Positions 1 to 9,465 are shown, numbered from the stretch's first letter. The stretch: DNA of 64,000 nucleotides from Pseudoxanthomonas sp. X-1 (GCF_020042665.1 NZ_CP083376.1:1276001-1340000), one strand, 5' to 3'. Translations and numbers: made by a program. The notes: generated by a model not told the origin, from the sequence alone.

Positions 1-3000
1 TGCCGCTGTACGCGCGGCTGTCGGCCAAGGACCAGGACGCGGTGTTCAATCCCGGCCCGCAGCGCCGCATCGTGCTGGCCACCAACGTGGCCGAGACCTC
101 GCTGACCGTGCCGCGCATCCGATACGTGGTCGATCCTGGCCTGGCGCGGGTCAAGCGCTACAGCCCGCGGCAGAAGCTGGACCGCCTGCACATCGAGCCG
201 GTCAGCCAGGCCAGCGCCAACCAGCGCATGGGCCGCTGCGGCCGCGTGGCCGAAGGCATCTGCGTGCGTTTGTACGCGCAGGCCGATTTCGAGGCGCGCC
301 CGCGTTACACCGACCCGGAGATCCGGCGCTCATCGCTGGCCGGGGTGATCCTGCGCATGCTGCAGCTGGGGCTGGGCAGGATCGAGGATTTCCCGTTCCT
401 GGAGGCGCCGGACGAGCGCGCCATCGCCGACGGCTGGCAGCAGCTGGTCGAGCTGGGCGCGGTCACCGAGGCCGACCGCCACGGCCTGCGCAAGCTGACC
501 GAGGTCGGCCGGCGCATGGCGCGCCTGCCGGTGGACGTGAAGCTGGCGCGCATGCTGGTCGCCGCGCAGGCGCACGGTTGCCTGCGGCCGATGCTGGTGA
601 TCGCCGCATTCTTAGGGCTCCAGGATCCGCGCGAACGCCCGCCCGAAGCGCGCGAGGCGGCCGACAACGCGCACGCGAAGTTCGCCGATGCGCGCTCGGA
701 GTTCGTCGGCATCCTGCGGCTGTGGGACGGCTACGCGCAGGCGCACGAGGAGCTGACCCAGTCCAAGCTGCGCGACTGGTGCGGGCGCCACTTCCTGGGC
801 TTCCTGCGCATGCGCGAGTGGCGCGAACTGCATCGCCAGTTGCGCGTGCTGTGCGAGGAGCTTGGTTGGACCGAGGAACCTGCCGCCGCCGCGATGGCGC
901 CGCTGCTGGCCGGCTCGCCCGCCGCGCCGTTGGGGCAGGACGGCAAGCCCGCTTCGCGCCCCACCCGCGGCGAACTGCATCGCGCCGCGCGCCTGGCGCG
1001 CGAGGGCAAGGCCTCGCCGCCGAGCGCCGCGTCGGCCCAGGCCGCGCCTGCGCCCGCGGCCCAGGAAGGCAGCGCGCCGCGGATCAGCGAGCGCGAGCGC
1101 AGCGCGGCCTACCAGTCGCTGCATCGCGCGCTGATCGCCGGCCTGCCGACCCAGGTCGGGCATCGCACCGAGAAGGGCGATTTCCTGGCTCCGCGCCAGC
1201 GCCGGTTCCATCTGTTCCCCGGCTCGGCCCTGGCCAGGAAGCCGCCGGCCTGGGTGCTGACCGCCACGCTGCTGGACACCCAGCGCGTGTGGGGCCTGAC
1301 CAATGCGGCGATCGAGCCGGACTGGGTGATCGCCGAGGTGCCGCAGCTGCTGGCGCGCAAGCATTTCGACCCGCACTGGTCGCGCGCGCAGGGGCAGGTG
1401 CTGGCCTCCGAGCAGATCAGCCTGTTCGGCCTGGTGCTGGCGCCGAAGAAGCCGGTGCACTACGGCCGCATCGCGCCACAGGAGGCGCATGAGCTGTTCG
1501 TGCGCCAGGGGCTGGTGCCGGGCGAGATCAACACCCGCGCCTCGTTCGTCGCCGACAACGGCAAGGTGCTGGCCGCCGCGCACGAGGAAGAGGCCAAGCT
1601 GCGCCGGGCCGGCATCGTGGCCGACGAGGACTGGCAGGCGCGCTGGTATCTGGACCGCATCCCGGGCGAGGTGCACTCGGCCGCCGGGCTGGACGCGTGG
1701 TGGAAGACGCTGGCCGACGACAAGCGCGGCGGCCTGCGCTGGTCGCTGGCCGACCTGCTGCCGGGCGAGGGCAGCGAGGCCGACCGCTATCCGAAGTATT
1801 TCGCGCTGGGCGACGCGCGCCTGCCGCTGCACTACACCTTCGAGCCGGGCGCCGAGGACGATGGCGTCACCCTCGAGGTGCCGCTGCACCTGCTCAATGC
1901 CCTGGATGCGGCGCGGCTGTCGTGGCTGGCGCCGGGCTTCGTCGCGGAGAAGGCCGCCGCGCTGATCCGCACGCTGCCCAAGGCGCTGCGGCGCAACTTC
2001 GTGCCGGCGCCGGACTTCGGCCGCGCGTTCTTCGAGGCGCATCGCAAGCCCTCCGGCGACGACCTGCCCGGCGAGCTGGCGCGCTTCCTGGCCAAGGCCA
2101 CCGGTGTGGCGGTCAGCGCGCTGGACTTCGACGAGGCCGCGCTGGAGCCGCATCTGCGCATGCACCTGCGCCTGCGCGACGAGCAGGGCAAGGTGCTGGC
2201 GTCCTCGCGCGATCTGGAGGCGCTGCGCGAGCGCTTCGGCGCGCAGGCCGGCCATGCCTTCGCCGCGCGTGCCGGGCGTGCGCTGGCCAGCGAAGGCCTG
2301 CATGCCTTCCCGCACGACCCGATCCCGCTGCAGGTGCCCGGCGAAGCCGGCGTGCCGGCGTACCCGGCGCTGGTGGACGAGGGCGACAGCGCCGCGCTGC
2401 GCATCTTCGCCGATCGCGCGCAGGCGCTGGCCGCGCATCCCGGCGGCGTGCGGCGCCTGATGGAGCTGGTGCTGGCCGACAAGATCAAGCAGGCGCGCAA
2501 GCAGCTGCCGGTGTCGCCCAAGACCGGGCTGCTGTATGCGGCGATCGAATCCCAGGAGCGCCTGCGCGGCGATCTCGTCGACGCGGCGTTGAACGCGGTG
2601 CTGGCCGAGGGCCTGGGCGAGATCCGCGATCCGGGCAGCTTCGCCCAGCGCCGCGATGCGGCCGGCAAGGCGCTGTTCGGCGAGGCGATGGAGCGGCTCA
2701 AGCTGGCCGAGGCGATCCTGGCCGGCGTGGCCGAGCTCAAGCCCGAGCTGGAGGCGCCGCTGATGGGCTGGGCGCGCGGCAACCTGGACGATCTGACCGC
2801 GCAGCTGGCCGCGCTGGTGCATCCGGGCTTCCTGCGCGACACGCCGGCGCCGGCGCTGGCGCAGTTCCCGCGCTACCTCAAGGCGATGAAGCTGCGCGCC
2901 GAGCGCGCCAAGCGCGATCCCACCCGCGACCAGCAGCGCATGCTGGAGCTGGTGCCGTTCGTGCAGGCGCTGGAGGACGCCGCCGCGCTGGGCCGCGCCG

Positions 3001-3137
3001 GGTCCGACGACTGGCAGGCGCTGCGCTGGGACCTGGAGGAACTGCGCGTGTCGCTGTTCGCCCAGGAGCTGGGCGCCCGCAGCGGCGTCAGCCCGAAGAA
3101 GCTGGCCCAGCGCGTGGCTGCCCTCCAGGGGCGCTGA
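1..3137 (+). CDS. hrpA: ATP-dependent RNA helicase HrpA (5' partial)
   Basis: This is the C-terminal portion of a DEAH-box RNA helicase of the HrpA type; the start lies left of the window, and the first whole codon begins at base 3. The visible protein opens in the second RecA domain, with the family motifs TNVAETSLTVP (motif V region) and QRMGRCGRVAEG (motif VI). The winged-helix/ratchet region and the long HrpA-specific C-terminal part follow, down to KKLAQRVAALQGR. In known relatives the enzyme acts on mRNA and stalled ribosomes in the cytoplasm. An Ala/Pro-rich stretch at about visible residues 300-360 looks like a flexible insert. The gene ends at a TGA followed by a paired inverted repeat. 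Identification is firm; only the N-terminus is missing. Confidence 0.95.
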   Translation, partial: PLYARLSAKDQDAVFNPGPQRRIVLATNVAETSLTVPRIRYVVDPGLARVKRYSPRQKLDRLHIEPVSQASANQRMGRCGRVAEGICVRLYAQADFEARPRYTDPEIRRSSLAGVILRMLQLGLGRIEDFPFLEAPDERAIADGWQQLVELGAVTEADRHGLRKLTEVGRRMARLPVDVKLARMLVAAQAHGCLRPMLVIAAFLGLQDPRERPPEAREAADNAHAKFADARSEFVGILRLWDGYAQAHEELTQSKLRDWCGRHFLGFLRMREWRELHRQLRVLCEELGWTEEPAAAAMAPLLAGSPAAPLGQDGKPASRPTRGELHRAARLAREGKASPPSAASAQAAPAPAAQEGSAPRISERERSAAYQSLHRALIAGLPTQVGHRTEKGDFLAPRQRRFHLFPGSALARKPPAWVLTATLLDTQRVWGLTNAAIEPDWVIAEVPQLLARKHFDPHWSRAQGQVLASEQISLFGLVLAPKKPVHYGRIAPQEAHELFVRQGLVPGEINTRASFVADNGKVLAAAHEEEAKLRRAGIVADEDWQARWYLDRIPGEVHSAAGLDAWWKTLADDKRGGLRWSLADLLPGEGSEADRYPKYFALGDARLPLHYTFEPGAEDDGVTLEVPLHLLNALDAARLSWLAPGFVAEKAAALIRTLPKALRRNFVPAPDFGRAFFEAHRKPSGDDLPGELARFLAKATGVAVSALDFDEAALEPHLRMHLRLRDEQGKVLASSRDLEALRERFGAQAGHAFAARAGRALASEGLHAFPHDPIPLQVPGEAGVPAYPALVDEGDSAALRIFADRAQALAAHPGGVRRLMELVLADKIKQARKQLPVSPKTGLLYAAIESQERLRGDLVDAALNAVLAEGLGEIRDPGSFAQRRDAAGKALFGEAMERLKLAEAILAGVAELKPELEAPLMGWARGNLDDLTAQLAALVHPGFLRDTPAPALAQFPRYLKAMKLRAERAKRDPTRDQQRMLELVPFVQALEDAAALGRAGSDDWQALRWDLEELRVSLFAQELGARSGVSPKKLAQRVAALQGR

Positions 3138-3143
3138 CTCGCT

Positions 3144-3269
3144 CCCTCCCTTTCGCGTAGCGAAGGGGAGGGCTGGGGAGGGGTGCTGTTGCTTTGGCTT
3201 TTCAGGCGCTCCGCGAAAGGCACCCCCTCCCAGCCTCCCCCTGCCCGCTGCGCGGGCAAGGGGAGGGGC
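3144..3269. repeat. Paired inverted repeat, family A, copy 1
   Basis: Two GGGGAGGG-rich units face each other, at 3144-3184 and 3221-3269. Each is itself a hairpin: CCCTCCC...GGGGAGGG in the first, and CCCCTGCCCG...CGGGCAAGGGG in the second. The linker contains a TTGCTTTGG...TTCAGGCG core that recurs in the copy at 7527-7680. The element lies between the convergent hrpA and ClC genes, so it may also help terminate transcription. It resembles the BIME/REP-type elements found in Xanthomonadaceae intergenic gaps. Confidence 0.75.
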
Positions 3270-3292
3270 AGAGGCGCGTCAGCGCCCAGGGA

Positions 3293-5092
3293 TCACTCAT
3301 CTCCGCTGACGCGCTCGCCCATCAGCTCACGCTGCCGCTTCTCCAGTTCCTCGGCGTAGCGCTTGCGCACGAAGTTTTCCGACAGCACGCCGAGGACCTT
3401 GCGCTCGTCGTCGACCACGGCCAGTTCGTCGGCCTGGGTGGCGTCGAAGACCTTCATGATCGCCACGATGTCGGTGTCGGCGGTCAGCGGCGTGTCGCGA
3501 TGCTGGGCGTACTGCGCCACGGTCGCGTCCTCGCGCACGCGGTCGGCGTAGACCGACGACAGGGGCACCAGCCCGGCGTAGTGGCCGCGCTCGTCCTCCA
3601 GCACCACGCGCTGGGTCGAACCCAGCGGGAAGCGGCGGCGGAACTCGGCCACGCTGGTGTCCTGCAGGGTGTGGTTGGCGTCCTTGCGCATCATCTTGCC
3701 GGCCGACAGGTTGCGCACCCAGCCCACGTCGCGCGCGCTGCGGATGCTTTCCCCGCGCAGGTGCAGGCGCCAGGTCGAGAACGAATAGCCGAAGGCCTGG
3801 CGCACCACCGTGTTGGCCACCAGCACCGCTACCATCACCGCGGTGGTCAGCACGAAATCGTGGGTGCCTTCCAGGATCAGCATGGCCATGGTCATTGGCG
3901 CGCCGACGATGGCCGCGGCCAGCGCCGCCATGCCCACCAGCGCGGCGCCGGTGACGTCCACCACCGAGGCCTGGACCAGCTGGTTCATGCCCACCGCGAA
4001 GAACGCGCCGACCAGCGAGCCCATGAACAGCGAGGCGAAGAACAGGCCGCCGCGGAAGCCGAAGCCCAGCGAGATGCCCGAGGCCAGGCACTTGAGCACC
4101 AGCAGCGTGGCCAGCAGCTGCAAGGTGTTGTCGCCGCCGATGTCCAGGTGCAGCGCGCCGTGGCCGGAGGACAGCACCTGGGGCGAGATCAGCGCCAGCG
4201 GAATCAGCAGCAGGCCGCCGATCACCGGCCGGCCCCAGACCGGCAGCTGGATCCTGCCGACGCCGCGTTCGATCCCGGCCACCAGCCGCATCACCGCGAT
4301 GCCGATCAGCGCGCAGGTCAGCCCCAGGGCGATGTAGATCGCATAGTCGCGTGGTTCGAGTTGGTAGGCGGCGGCCGCCGGCAGCGTGTAGGCCGTCGCG
4401 CCCAGGGTGTCGGCCATGAACGCCCCGCCCAGCGCGGCGGCGGCCACCGGCGCCAGCGCCGAGGGCACGTAGGCACCGATGACGATCTCGAAGGCATAGA
4501 ACGCCCCGGCCAGCGGCGCGCCGAAGGCCGCGGCGATCGCCCCGGCCGCGCCGGCGCCGACCAGGGTGCGCATGTCGGTGCGGCGCACGCGCAGGATGCG
4601 GCCCAGCTGCGAACCGGCGCCCGAGCCCATCTGGGTGTAGGTGGCCTCCAGCCCGACCGAGGCGCCGAAGCCGTTGGACAGCAGCGTCTGTGCGGCGACG
4701 ATCAGGTTGTCGCGCATCGACATGCGCCCGCCGTGCAGGGCGTTGGCCTCGACCGAGTCGATCAGCGCGCGCTTGCGCCGCCGCGCGATGAGCGTCACCA
4801 GCCCGACCAGCAGGCCACCCAGCGGCAGCACCAGCAGCTGGTTGAGGCTGACATGGTCGAGCATGCTCAGGCGCTCATCCGGCGCCAGGCCGTACAGCCA
4901 GGCCTGCAGGCGATGGGCCATGCCGCTCTGCAGGACGGTCAGGGCCGCGGCGATCAGTCCGACCAGCGCGGCCAGGCCGATGAACCACAGGTCGCTGGCG
5001 CGGAACTGCCGGCGCAGCCAGTCCAGCGGCCGGTGCGCCTGCACCCCGCACCAGTGCGCGAACGACTGGACCTTACCGGCGAGGTCTTGCAT
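3293..5092 (-). CDS. ClC-family chloride channel/transporter with CBS domains
   Basis: The product is a ClC-type anion channel or H+/Cl- antiporter of about 599 residues in the inner membrane. A polytopic core occupies roughly residues 35-440. The selectivity and gate region reads GLEATYTQMGSGAGSQLG (about 147-164) and AAAFGAPLAGAFYAFE (187-202), close to the family AAxFxAPLxGxxFxxE motif. The usual GREGP motif is replaced by GLEAT; the glutamate (149) is kept. Two CBS-like segments fill the last 130 residues or so and probably bind nucleotide. I chose ATG 5092 because the open frame above it, up to 5281, has no membrane-protein character and would overlap the relA start. It is divergent from relA with a gap of about 176 bp. 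Confidence 0.88.
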   Translation of the reverse strand: MQDLAGKVQSFAHWCGVQAHRPLDWLRRQFRASDLWFIGLAALVGLIAAALTVLQSGMAHRLQAWLYGLAPDERLSMLDHVSLNQLLVLPLGGLLVGLVTLIARRRKRALIDSVEANALHGGRMSMRDNLIVAAQTLLSNGFGASVGLEATYTQMGSGAGSQLGRILRVRRTDMRTLVGAGAAGAIAAAFGAPLAGAFYAFEIVIGAYVPSALAPVAAAALGGAFMADTLGATAYTLPAAAAYQLEPRDYAIYIALGLTCALIGIAVMRLVAGIERGVGRIQLPVWGRPVIGGLLLIPLALISPQVLSSGHGALHLDIGGDNTLQLLATLLVLKCLASGISLGFGFRGGLFFASLFMGSLVGAFFAVGMNQLVQASVVDVTGAALVGMAALAAAIVGAPMTMAMLILEGTHDFVLTTAVMVAVLVANTVVRQAFGYSFSTWRLHLRGESIRSARDVGWVRNLSAGKMMRKDANHTLQDTSVAEFRRRFPLGSTQRVVLEDERGHYAGLVPLSSVYADRVREDATVAQYAQHRDTPLTADTDIVAIMKVFDATQADELAVVDDERKVLGVLSENFVRKRYAEELEKRQRELMGERVSGDE

Positions 5093-5268
5093 CGGCACGG
5101 GCGCGAACGGTGGCCGCCATGCACGCACAGGCCGGCCCGACGCACGGATGCGCGGTGCGCCGGCGGCGGATCGCACGGTGTGTGCGTGGCATGGGTGTTC
5201 TTCGAGACGGGGCTGGCCGTTAGTGTAGTCGTACCCTCCGATGCCCACCGTGTCATGGTGCACGCCTG

Positions 5269-7437
5269 ATGTCCGCTCCATCGCCGCAGCCGCTGTCCGC
5301 CTCCGACGCCGCCCTGTCCGTGCTGCCCGCCGGCCTGCGCGCCCAGGTCGAGCCCGCCCTGGCCCAGCCCGGCGCGCAGGACGGCATGCCCGATCCCTGG
5401 CCGGTGCTGGCCAACGCCCTGGCCACGCTGGCCGGCCTGTCTGCCGATGCAGAAGTGCTCGGCGCGGCCCTGCTGTTCGGCCTGCCCGGCCTGCAGCCGG
5501 CCCTGCTGGGGACCCTGCGCGCCACTCACCCCGGATTGCCGGCGCTGCTGGACGGCCAGGCCGCCGCCGCGCAGGTCTGGGCGCTGCACGCCGAACCGGC
5601 CTCGGCGCGCAACACCGAGGGCCTGCGCCGGCTGCTGCTGGCCATGGTCCACGACCTGCGCGTGGTGCCGATCCTGCTGGCGCGGCAGCTGGCGCGGATG
5701 CGCGCGGCCGCGGCGCTGCCCGCCGACCAGCGTCGCGAGCTGGCGCTGCTGACCCGCGATATCCACGCGCCGCTGGCCAACCGGCTGGGCATCTGGCAGC
5801 TGAAGTGGGAGCTGGAAGACCTCTCCTTCCGCTACCTGCAGCCGGACACCTACCGCTCCATCGCCGCGCAGCTGGACGACAAGCGCGGCGGGCGCGAGCG
5901 CTACATCGAGCAGGTCAAGGCGACCCTGCGCGACACCCTGGCCGCGCACCACATCGCCGCCGAGGTCAGCGGCCGGCCCAAGCACATCTACAGCATCTGG
6001 AAGAAGATGCAGCGCAAGCAGGTGGCGCTGGACGAGCTGTTCGACCTGCGCGCCGTGCGCATCGCCGTGAGCGACGTGGCCCAGTGCTACGCGGCCCTGG
6101 GCGTGGTGCACGCGCTGTGGACGCCGATCCCGTCGGAGTTCGACGACTACATCGCCCGGCCCAAGGCCAACGACTACCGCTCGCTGCACACCGCCGTGAT
6201 CGGCCCGGAAGGGCGTGCGCTGGAGGTGCAGATCCGCACCCACGAGATGCACGCCCAGGCCGAGCTGGGCGTGGCCGCGCACTGGCGCTACAAGGAGGGC
6301 GGCGGCGATGCCGCCTTCGACCGCAAGATCGCCTGGATGCGGCGGCTGCTGGAGCATGCCGGCGATGGCGAAGGCGGCGATGCCAAGGCCGAGGCCGCGC
6401 TGGGCGGCGAGTTCGCCGCCGAGCTGGCCGAGGACCGCATCTACACGCTCACGCCGAAGGGCGAGGTGATCGACCTGCCGCGCGGCGGCACGGTGCTGGA
6501 CTTCGCCTACCACGTGCACACCATGGTCGGGCACCGCACGCGCGGGGCCAAGGTCAACGGCCGCATCGTGCCGCTGGGCCACGTGCTGCGCAGCGGCGAT
6601 CGCGTGGAGATCATGACCGCCAAGACCGGCGAGCCCAAGCGCGACTGGCTGCTGCCGGCCAACGGCTTCCTGGCCAGCGCGCGCTCGCGCGACAAGGTGC
6701 GCGCGTACTTCCACAAGCTCGACCGCGCCGGCAACATCGCCGCCGGCAAGGAGCTGCTGGAGCGCGAACTCAAGCGCCTGCACCTGCACCAGCTGGACCT
6801 GGCGCCGGCGCTGCGCAAGTTCCGCGCCGAGACCGCCGAGGAGCTGTACATCCAGGTGGCGCTGGGTGACACCGGCCCCAGCCAGGTCGCCCGCGCGCTG
6901 CAGGAAGAGCAGCGTGCGCAGGCCGGCGATGGCCCGCTGCCGCCGCAGAACCCGGTCCGCCGCCCCGTGCAGCGCGCCCCCGGCGCGGACAAGTCGCGCT
7001 TCACCGTGCAGGGCGTGGGCAACCTGCTGGTGCAACTGGCCAAGTGCTGCCAGCCGGTGGCCGGCGAGCCCATCGTCGGCTACCTCACCCGCGGCCGCGG
7101 CGTCACGGTGCACCGGCGCGACTGCGCCGCGCTGCGCCGGCTGGCCGCCCAGCATCCGCAGCGCGTGCTGCCGGTGGAGTGGGGCGTGGCCGGCGGCGGC
7201 TACGAGGTCGATGCGCTGATCAGCGCCATCGACCGCAAGTGGCTGCTCAAGGACATCACCACGCTGATCGCGCAGGAGGATGCGCACGTGCTGGATATCC
7301 ACAGCGACAGCGCCGGCGGCGCCGGCAAGATCCGCTTCCGGCTGAGGCTGAAGGTCTCCGACTACGGCCAGCTGTCCACGCTGCTGGGCAAACTGGACGC
7401 GCTGCCTGGCGTGCAGGACGCGCGCCGCGCCGGCTGA
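5269..7437 (+). CDS. relA: GTP pyrophosphokinase RelA ((p)ppGpp synthetase I)
   Basis: This 722-residue enzyme makes (p)ppGpp from ATP and GTP/GDP on stalled ribosomes in the stringent response. The order is a degenerate HD domain (residues 1-200), synthetase (about 225-365), TGS (about 385-445), a zinc-finger/CC region with LAKCCQP, and a C-terminal ACT domain. The catalytic loop EFDDYIARPKANDYRSLHT near residue 291 carries the EXDD signature of RelA rather than the RXKD of SpoT. The hydrolase HDxxED motif is absent, with LLFGLPG in its place, so the protein should be synthetase-only. ATG 5269 gives the full N-terminus. The next gene is 450 bp away, so relA looks monocistronic. Confidence 0.96.
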   Translation: MSAPSPQPLSASDAALSVLPAGLRAQVEPALAQPGAQDGMPDPWPVLANALATLAGLSADAEVLGAALLFGLPGLQPALLGTLRATHPGLPALLDGQAAAAQVWALHAEPASARNTEGLRRLLLAMVHDLRVVPILLARQLARMRAAAALPADQRRELALLTRDIHAPLANRLGIWQLKWELEDLSFRYLQPDTYRSIAAQLDDKRGGRERYIEQVKATLRDTLAAHHIAAEVSGRPKHIYSIWKKMQRKQVALDELFDLRAVRIAVSDVAQCYAALGVVHALWTPIPSEFDDYIARPKANDYRSLHTAVIGPEGRALEVQIRTHEMHAQAELGVAAHWRYKEGGGDAAFDRKIAWMRRLLEHAGDGEGGDAKAEAALGGEFAAELAEDRIYTLTPKGEVIDLPRGGTVLDFAYHVHTMVGHRTRGAKVNGRIVPLGHVLRSGDRVEIMTAKTGEPKRDWLLPANGFLASARSRDKVRAYFHKLDRAGNIAAGKELLERELKRLHLHQLDLAPALRKFRAETAEELYIQVALGDTGPSQVARALQEEQRAQAGDGPLPPQNPVRRPVQRAPGADKSRFTVQGVGNLLVQLAKCCQPVAGEPIVGYLTRGRGVTVHRRDCAALRRLAAQHPQRVLPVEWGVAGGGYEVDALISAIDRKWLLKDITTLIAQEDAHVLDIHSDSAGGAGKIRFRLRLKVSDYGQLSTLLGKLDALPGVQDARRAG

Positions 7438-7505
7438 GCGCGGCTTTCAAAGCGCGTTCCTGCCACACAGCGAGCGCGCCTTCGGTTGCCTGCGCAGCGC
7501 CGTCG

Positions 7506-7516
7506 CCCCCCCCCCC
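7506..7516. repeat. Homopolymer of 11 C
   Basis: Eleven consecutive C residues lie in the gap downstream of relA, just before family A repeat copy 2. Such a tract is prone to slippage and to sequencing error. No coding frame depends on it. Confidence 0.9.
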
Positions 7517-7526
7517 GTGGCTCTTG

Positions 7527-7680
7527 GCCCCCTCCCTTTCATGCGCAGCACGAGGGGGAGCTCGAAGTCGCGGCTAGCGACTGAAGGGGAGGGGCGTTGT
7601 TGCTTGGACGCTTCAGGCATGGCACAAGAAGCGCCCCATCTCAACCTCTCCCTGCCCGCCGCGCGGGCAAGGGGAGGGGC
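7527..7680. repeat. Paired inverted repeat, family A, copy 2
   Basis: This is a second, longer copy of the element at 3144-3269. A CCCTCCCTTTC...GAAGGGGAGGGG unit (7527-7594) faces CTCTCCCTGCCCG...CGGGCAAGGGGAGGGG (7631-7680). The linker TGTTGCTTGG...CTTCAGGC matches copy 1, so the whole composite is repeated, not only its ends. The first unit carries extra sequence in its loop. No gene was found in 7438-7885; this element and the next fill most of it. Confidence 0.75.
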
Positions 7681-7694
7681 AGATGACGCTTCCC

Positions 7695-7809
7695 TTGCCC
7701 GCGAACGCGGGAACCCGGCGACTTGTGCATGCCATGCCACAGACGCTGGCCCGTCAGCATGCGTCTCCCAAGAAGCACCTCCCGCGTTCGCGAGAATGAC
7801 GGTAAGTCG
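7695..7809. repeat. Paired inverted repeat, family C, copy 1
   Basis: A TTGCCCGCGAACGCGGGAAC unit (about 7695-7724) faces an inverted relative, CCCGCGTTCGCGAGAATGAC, at 7778-7809. Each unit is a self-complementary hairpin around GCGAACGC. The same family recurs at 20547-20580 and 34286-34394. It resembles the widespread CGTCATTCCCGCGAAnGCGGGAAT intergenic repeat. Confidence 0.75.
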
Positions 7810-7888
7810 TAGTGCCCGGTCTCTCGCAGCCGGCCGTTCAGCATAGGGAACGGCTTGTCACGTTGGCTGGCGGATACTGCCGCGCGTG

Positions 7889-9463
7889 ATGGAGCCGCAA
7901 GACCGATTGCCTGACGGCAGGATCGAACCGCGCATCGACTGGCAGGCCACGCCAGGCGAGCCGGAACGCGTGCGCCCGCTGCCGGTGCGGCGCCAGACGC
8001 GGCGCTGGCCCTGGGTCGCCGGCACGGTCGCGCTCGTGCTGCTGGCCACGGCGGTGGCGCTGCGCCAGCCGATCGCCGACTGGCTGTGGCAGGGCACGCG
8101 CGTGCAGGCCCTGCTCGATCAGGGCGAAGCCGCGCTGAAGCAGGGCCGGCTGAGCGCCGCCGACGGCAGTGGTGCGCGCCAGCGCTTCGAGGCGGCCCTG
8201 GCGCTGGACAACGACCGCACCGCGGCGCGCGACGGCCTGGCCCGCGTCGGTCGTGCGGCGGTCGAGCAGGCGCGCGCCGCGCTGGCCGCCGGCGACCTCG
8301 CGGGCGCAAGCGCCGCGCTGGACCTCGCCCGCCAGCTGCAGGTGCCGCGCGCCGATGCGGATGCCGTCGCCGCCGAGCTGCGCCAGCGCGAGGCCCGCGC
8401 CGCGGGCATCGGCACGCTGCTGGCGCAGGCCGTGGCCGCGCGCGGCGCCGGGCGCATCGTCGGTGGCGACGATGCCGCGCTGCCACTGTTCCAGCGCGTG
8501 CTGGCCCTGCAGCCGGACAACACCACCGCGCTGGAGGGCCGCGAGGACCTGCTGTCCGACCAGTTGCAGCAGGCGCGCCGCGCGCTTTCGGCCGGGGAAC
8601 TGGCGAAAGGTGCGCAGCTGATCGAGCAGGTGAGGGGCTTCGACGCCGGCCACTTCGACCTGCCGGCCGCACGCGCGCAGCTGGCGCGGGCGCTGGACGA
8701 TCAGCGCCGCCTGGCCGAGGCCGACCTGCGCCGTGGCCGGCTGGAGGCGGCGCTCGAACGCTACCGCGCCATCCTTGCCGCCGCGCCCGGCGATGCCGCC
8801 GCCGCGGGCGGTGTGCAGCAAGTGGCCCGGGCCTATGCGGAAGATGCGCAGCGGCGCGCGGCGGATTTCGATTTCGAACAGGCGCGCGCTGCGCTGGCCC
8901 AGGCCCGCGCGCTGGCGCCGCAGTCGGCCGCCGTGGCCGAGGCCACCCGTGCGATCGAGCGCGCCCAGCGCAGCCAGTCGCGCCTGGAGCAGGCCGCGCC
9001 GCCCTCGCCGCAGCGCCAGCGCCGGGTGATCGCCCTGCTGGAAGCGGCCGAGCGCGCCCAGACGCGCGGCGACTGGGTCGAGCCGCCGGGCGAAAGCGCC
9101 TACGACAAGCTGCGCGCCGCCCAGGCGCTGGCCCCGGACGATGCGGCCGTGCGCCGCGCCGCGCAGCGCCTGCTGCCCAACGTGCAGGGCTGCGTGAGCC
9201 GCGCGCTGGCCGCCAACCGCGTGCGCGCCGCGCAGACCTGCCTGGATGCTTGGCAGGCGATGGCGCCGGGCGACGCCAGCCTGACGGCGGCGCGCCGGCA
9301 GCTGGCGATGCGCTGGATCGATATCGGCAGCGAGCGCCTGGGCGCCGGCGAGCTCGGCGTCGCCAGCGAGGCCCTGCAGCGCGCGCGCGGCTTGGACCGC
9401 AGCGCGCCGGGGCTGGCCGACTTCGCCGCGCGCATCGCCCACGCCCGCGCCGGAGGCGGTTGA
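7889..9463 (+). CDS. Membrane-anchored TPR-rich protein, function unknown
   Basis: The protein has about 524 residues. A cytoplasmic N-terminus with an RRQTRRWPW basic stretch leads into one membrane segment (WVAGTVALVLLATAVAL, near residues 42-58). A long all-alpha, Ala/Arg/Leu-rich region follows, with degenerate TPR-like units such as RFEAALALDNDRTAARDGLA and YRAILAAAPGDAAAAGGVQQ. It is probably a periplasmic scaffold; no catalytic motif is visible. GTG 7886 and ATG 7889 are adjacent possible starts, and I prefer the ATG. The stop is 2 bp before the next gene, which encodes an EcsC-like protein, so the two are probably co-transcribed. No specific function can be assigned. Confidence 0.8.
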   Translation: MEPQDRLPDGRIEPRIDWQATPGEPERVRPLPVRRQTRRWPWVAGTVALVLLATAVALRQPIADWLWQGTRVQALLDQGEAALKQGRLSAADGSGARQRFEAALALDNDRTAARDGLARVGRAAVEQARAALAAGDLAGASAALDLARQLQVPRADADAVAAELRQREARAAGIGTLLAQAVAARGAGRIVGGDDAALPLFQRVLALQPDNTTALEGREDLLSDQLQQARRALSAGELAKGAQLIEQVRGFDAGHFDLPAARAQLARALDDQRRLAEADLRRGRLEAALERYRAILAAAPGDAAAAGGVQQVARAYAEDAQRRAADFDFEQARAALAQARALAPQSAAVAEATRAIERAQRSQSRLEQAAPPSPQRQRRVIALLEAAERAQTRGDWVEPPGESAYDKLRAAQALAPDDAAVRRAAQRLLPNVQGCVSRALAANRVRAAQTCLDAWQAMAPGDASLTAARRQLAMRWIDIGSERLGAGELGVASEALQRARGLDRSAPGLADFAARIAHARAGGG

Positions 9464-9465
9464 GC

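Noticed and set aside
612..2822. 736-residue minus-strand open frame inside hrpA
   Set aside because: Gln/Arg/His-rich shadow of the hrpA frame with no domain or start signal.
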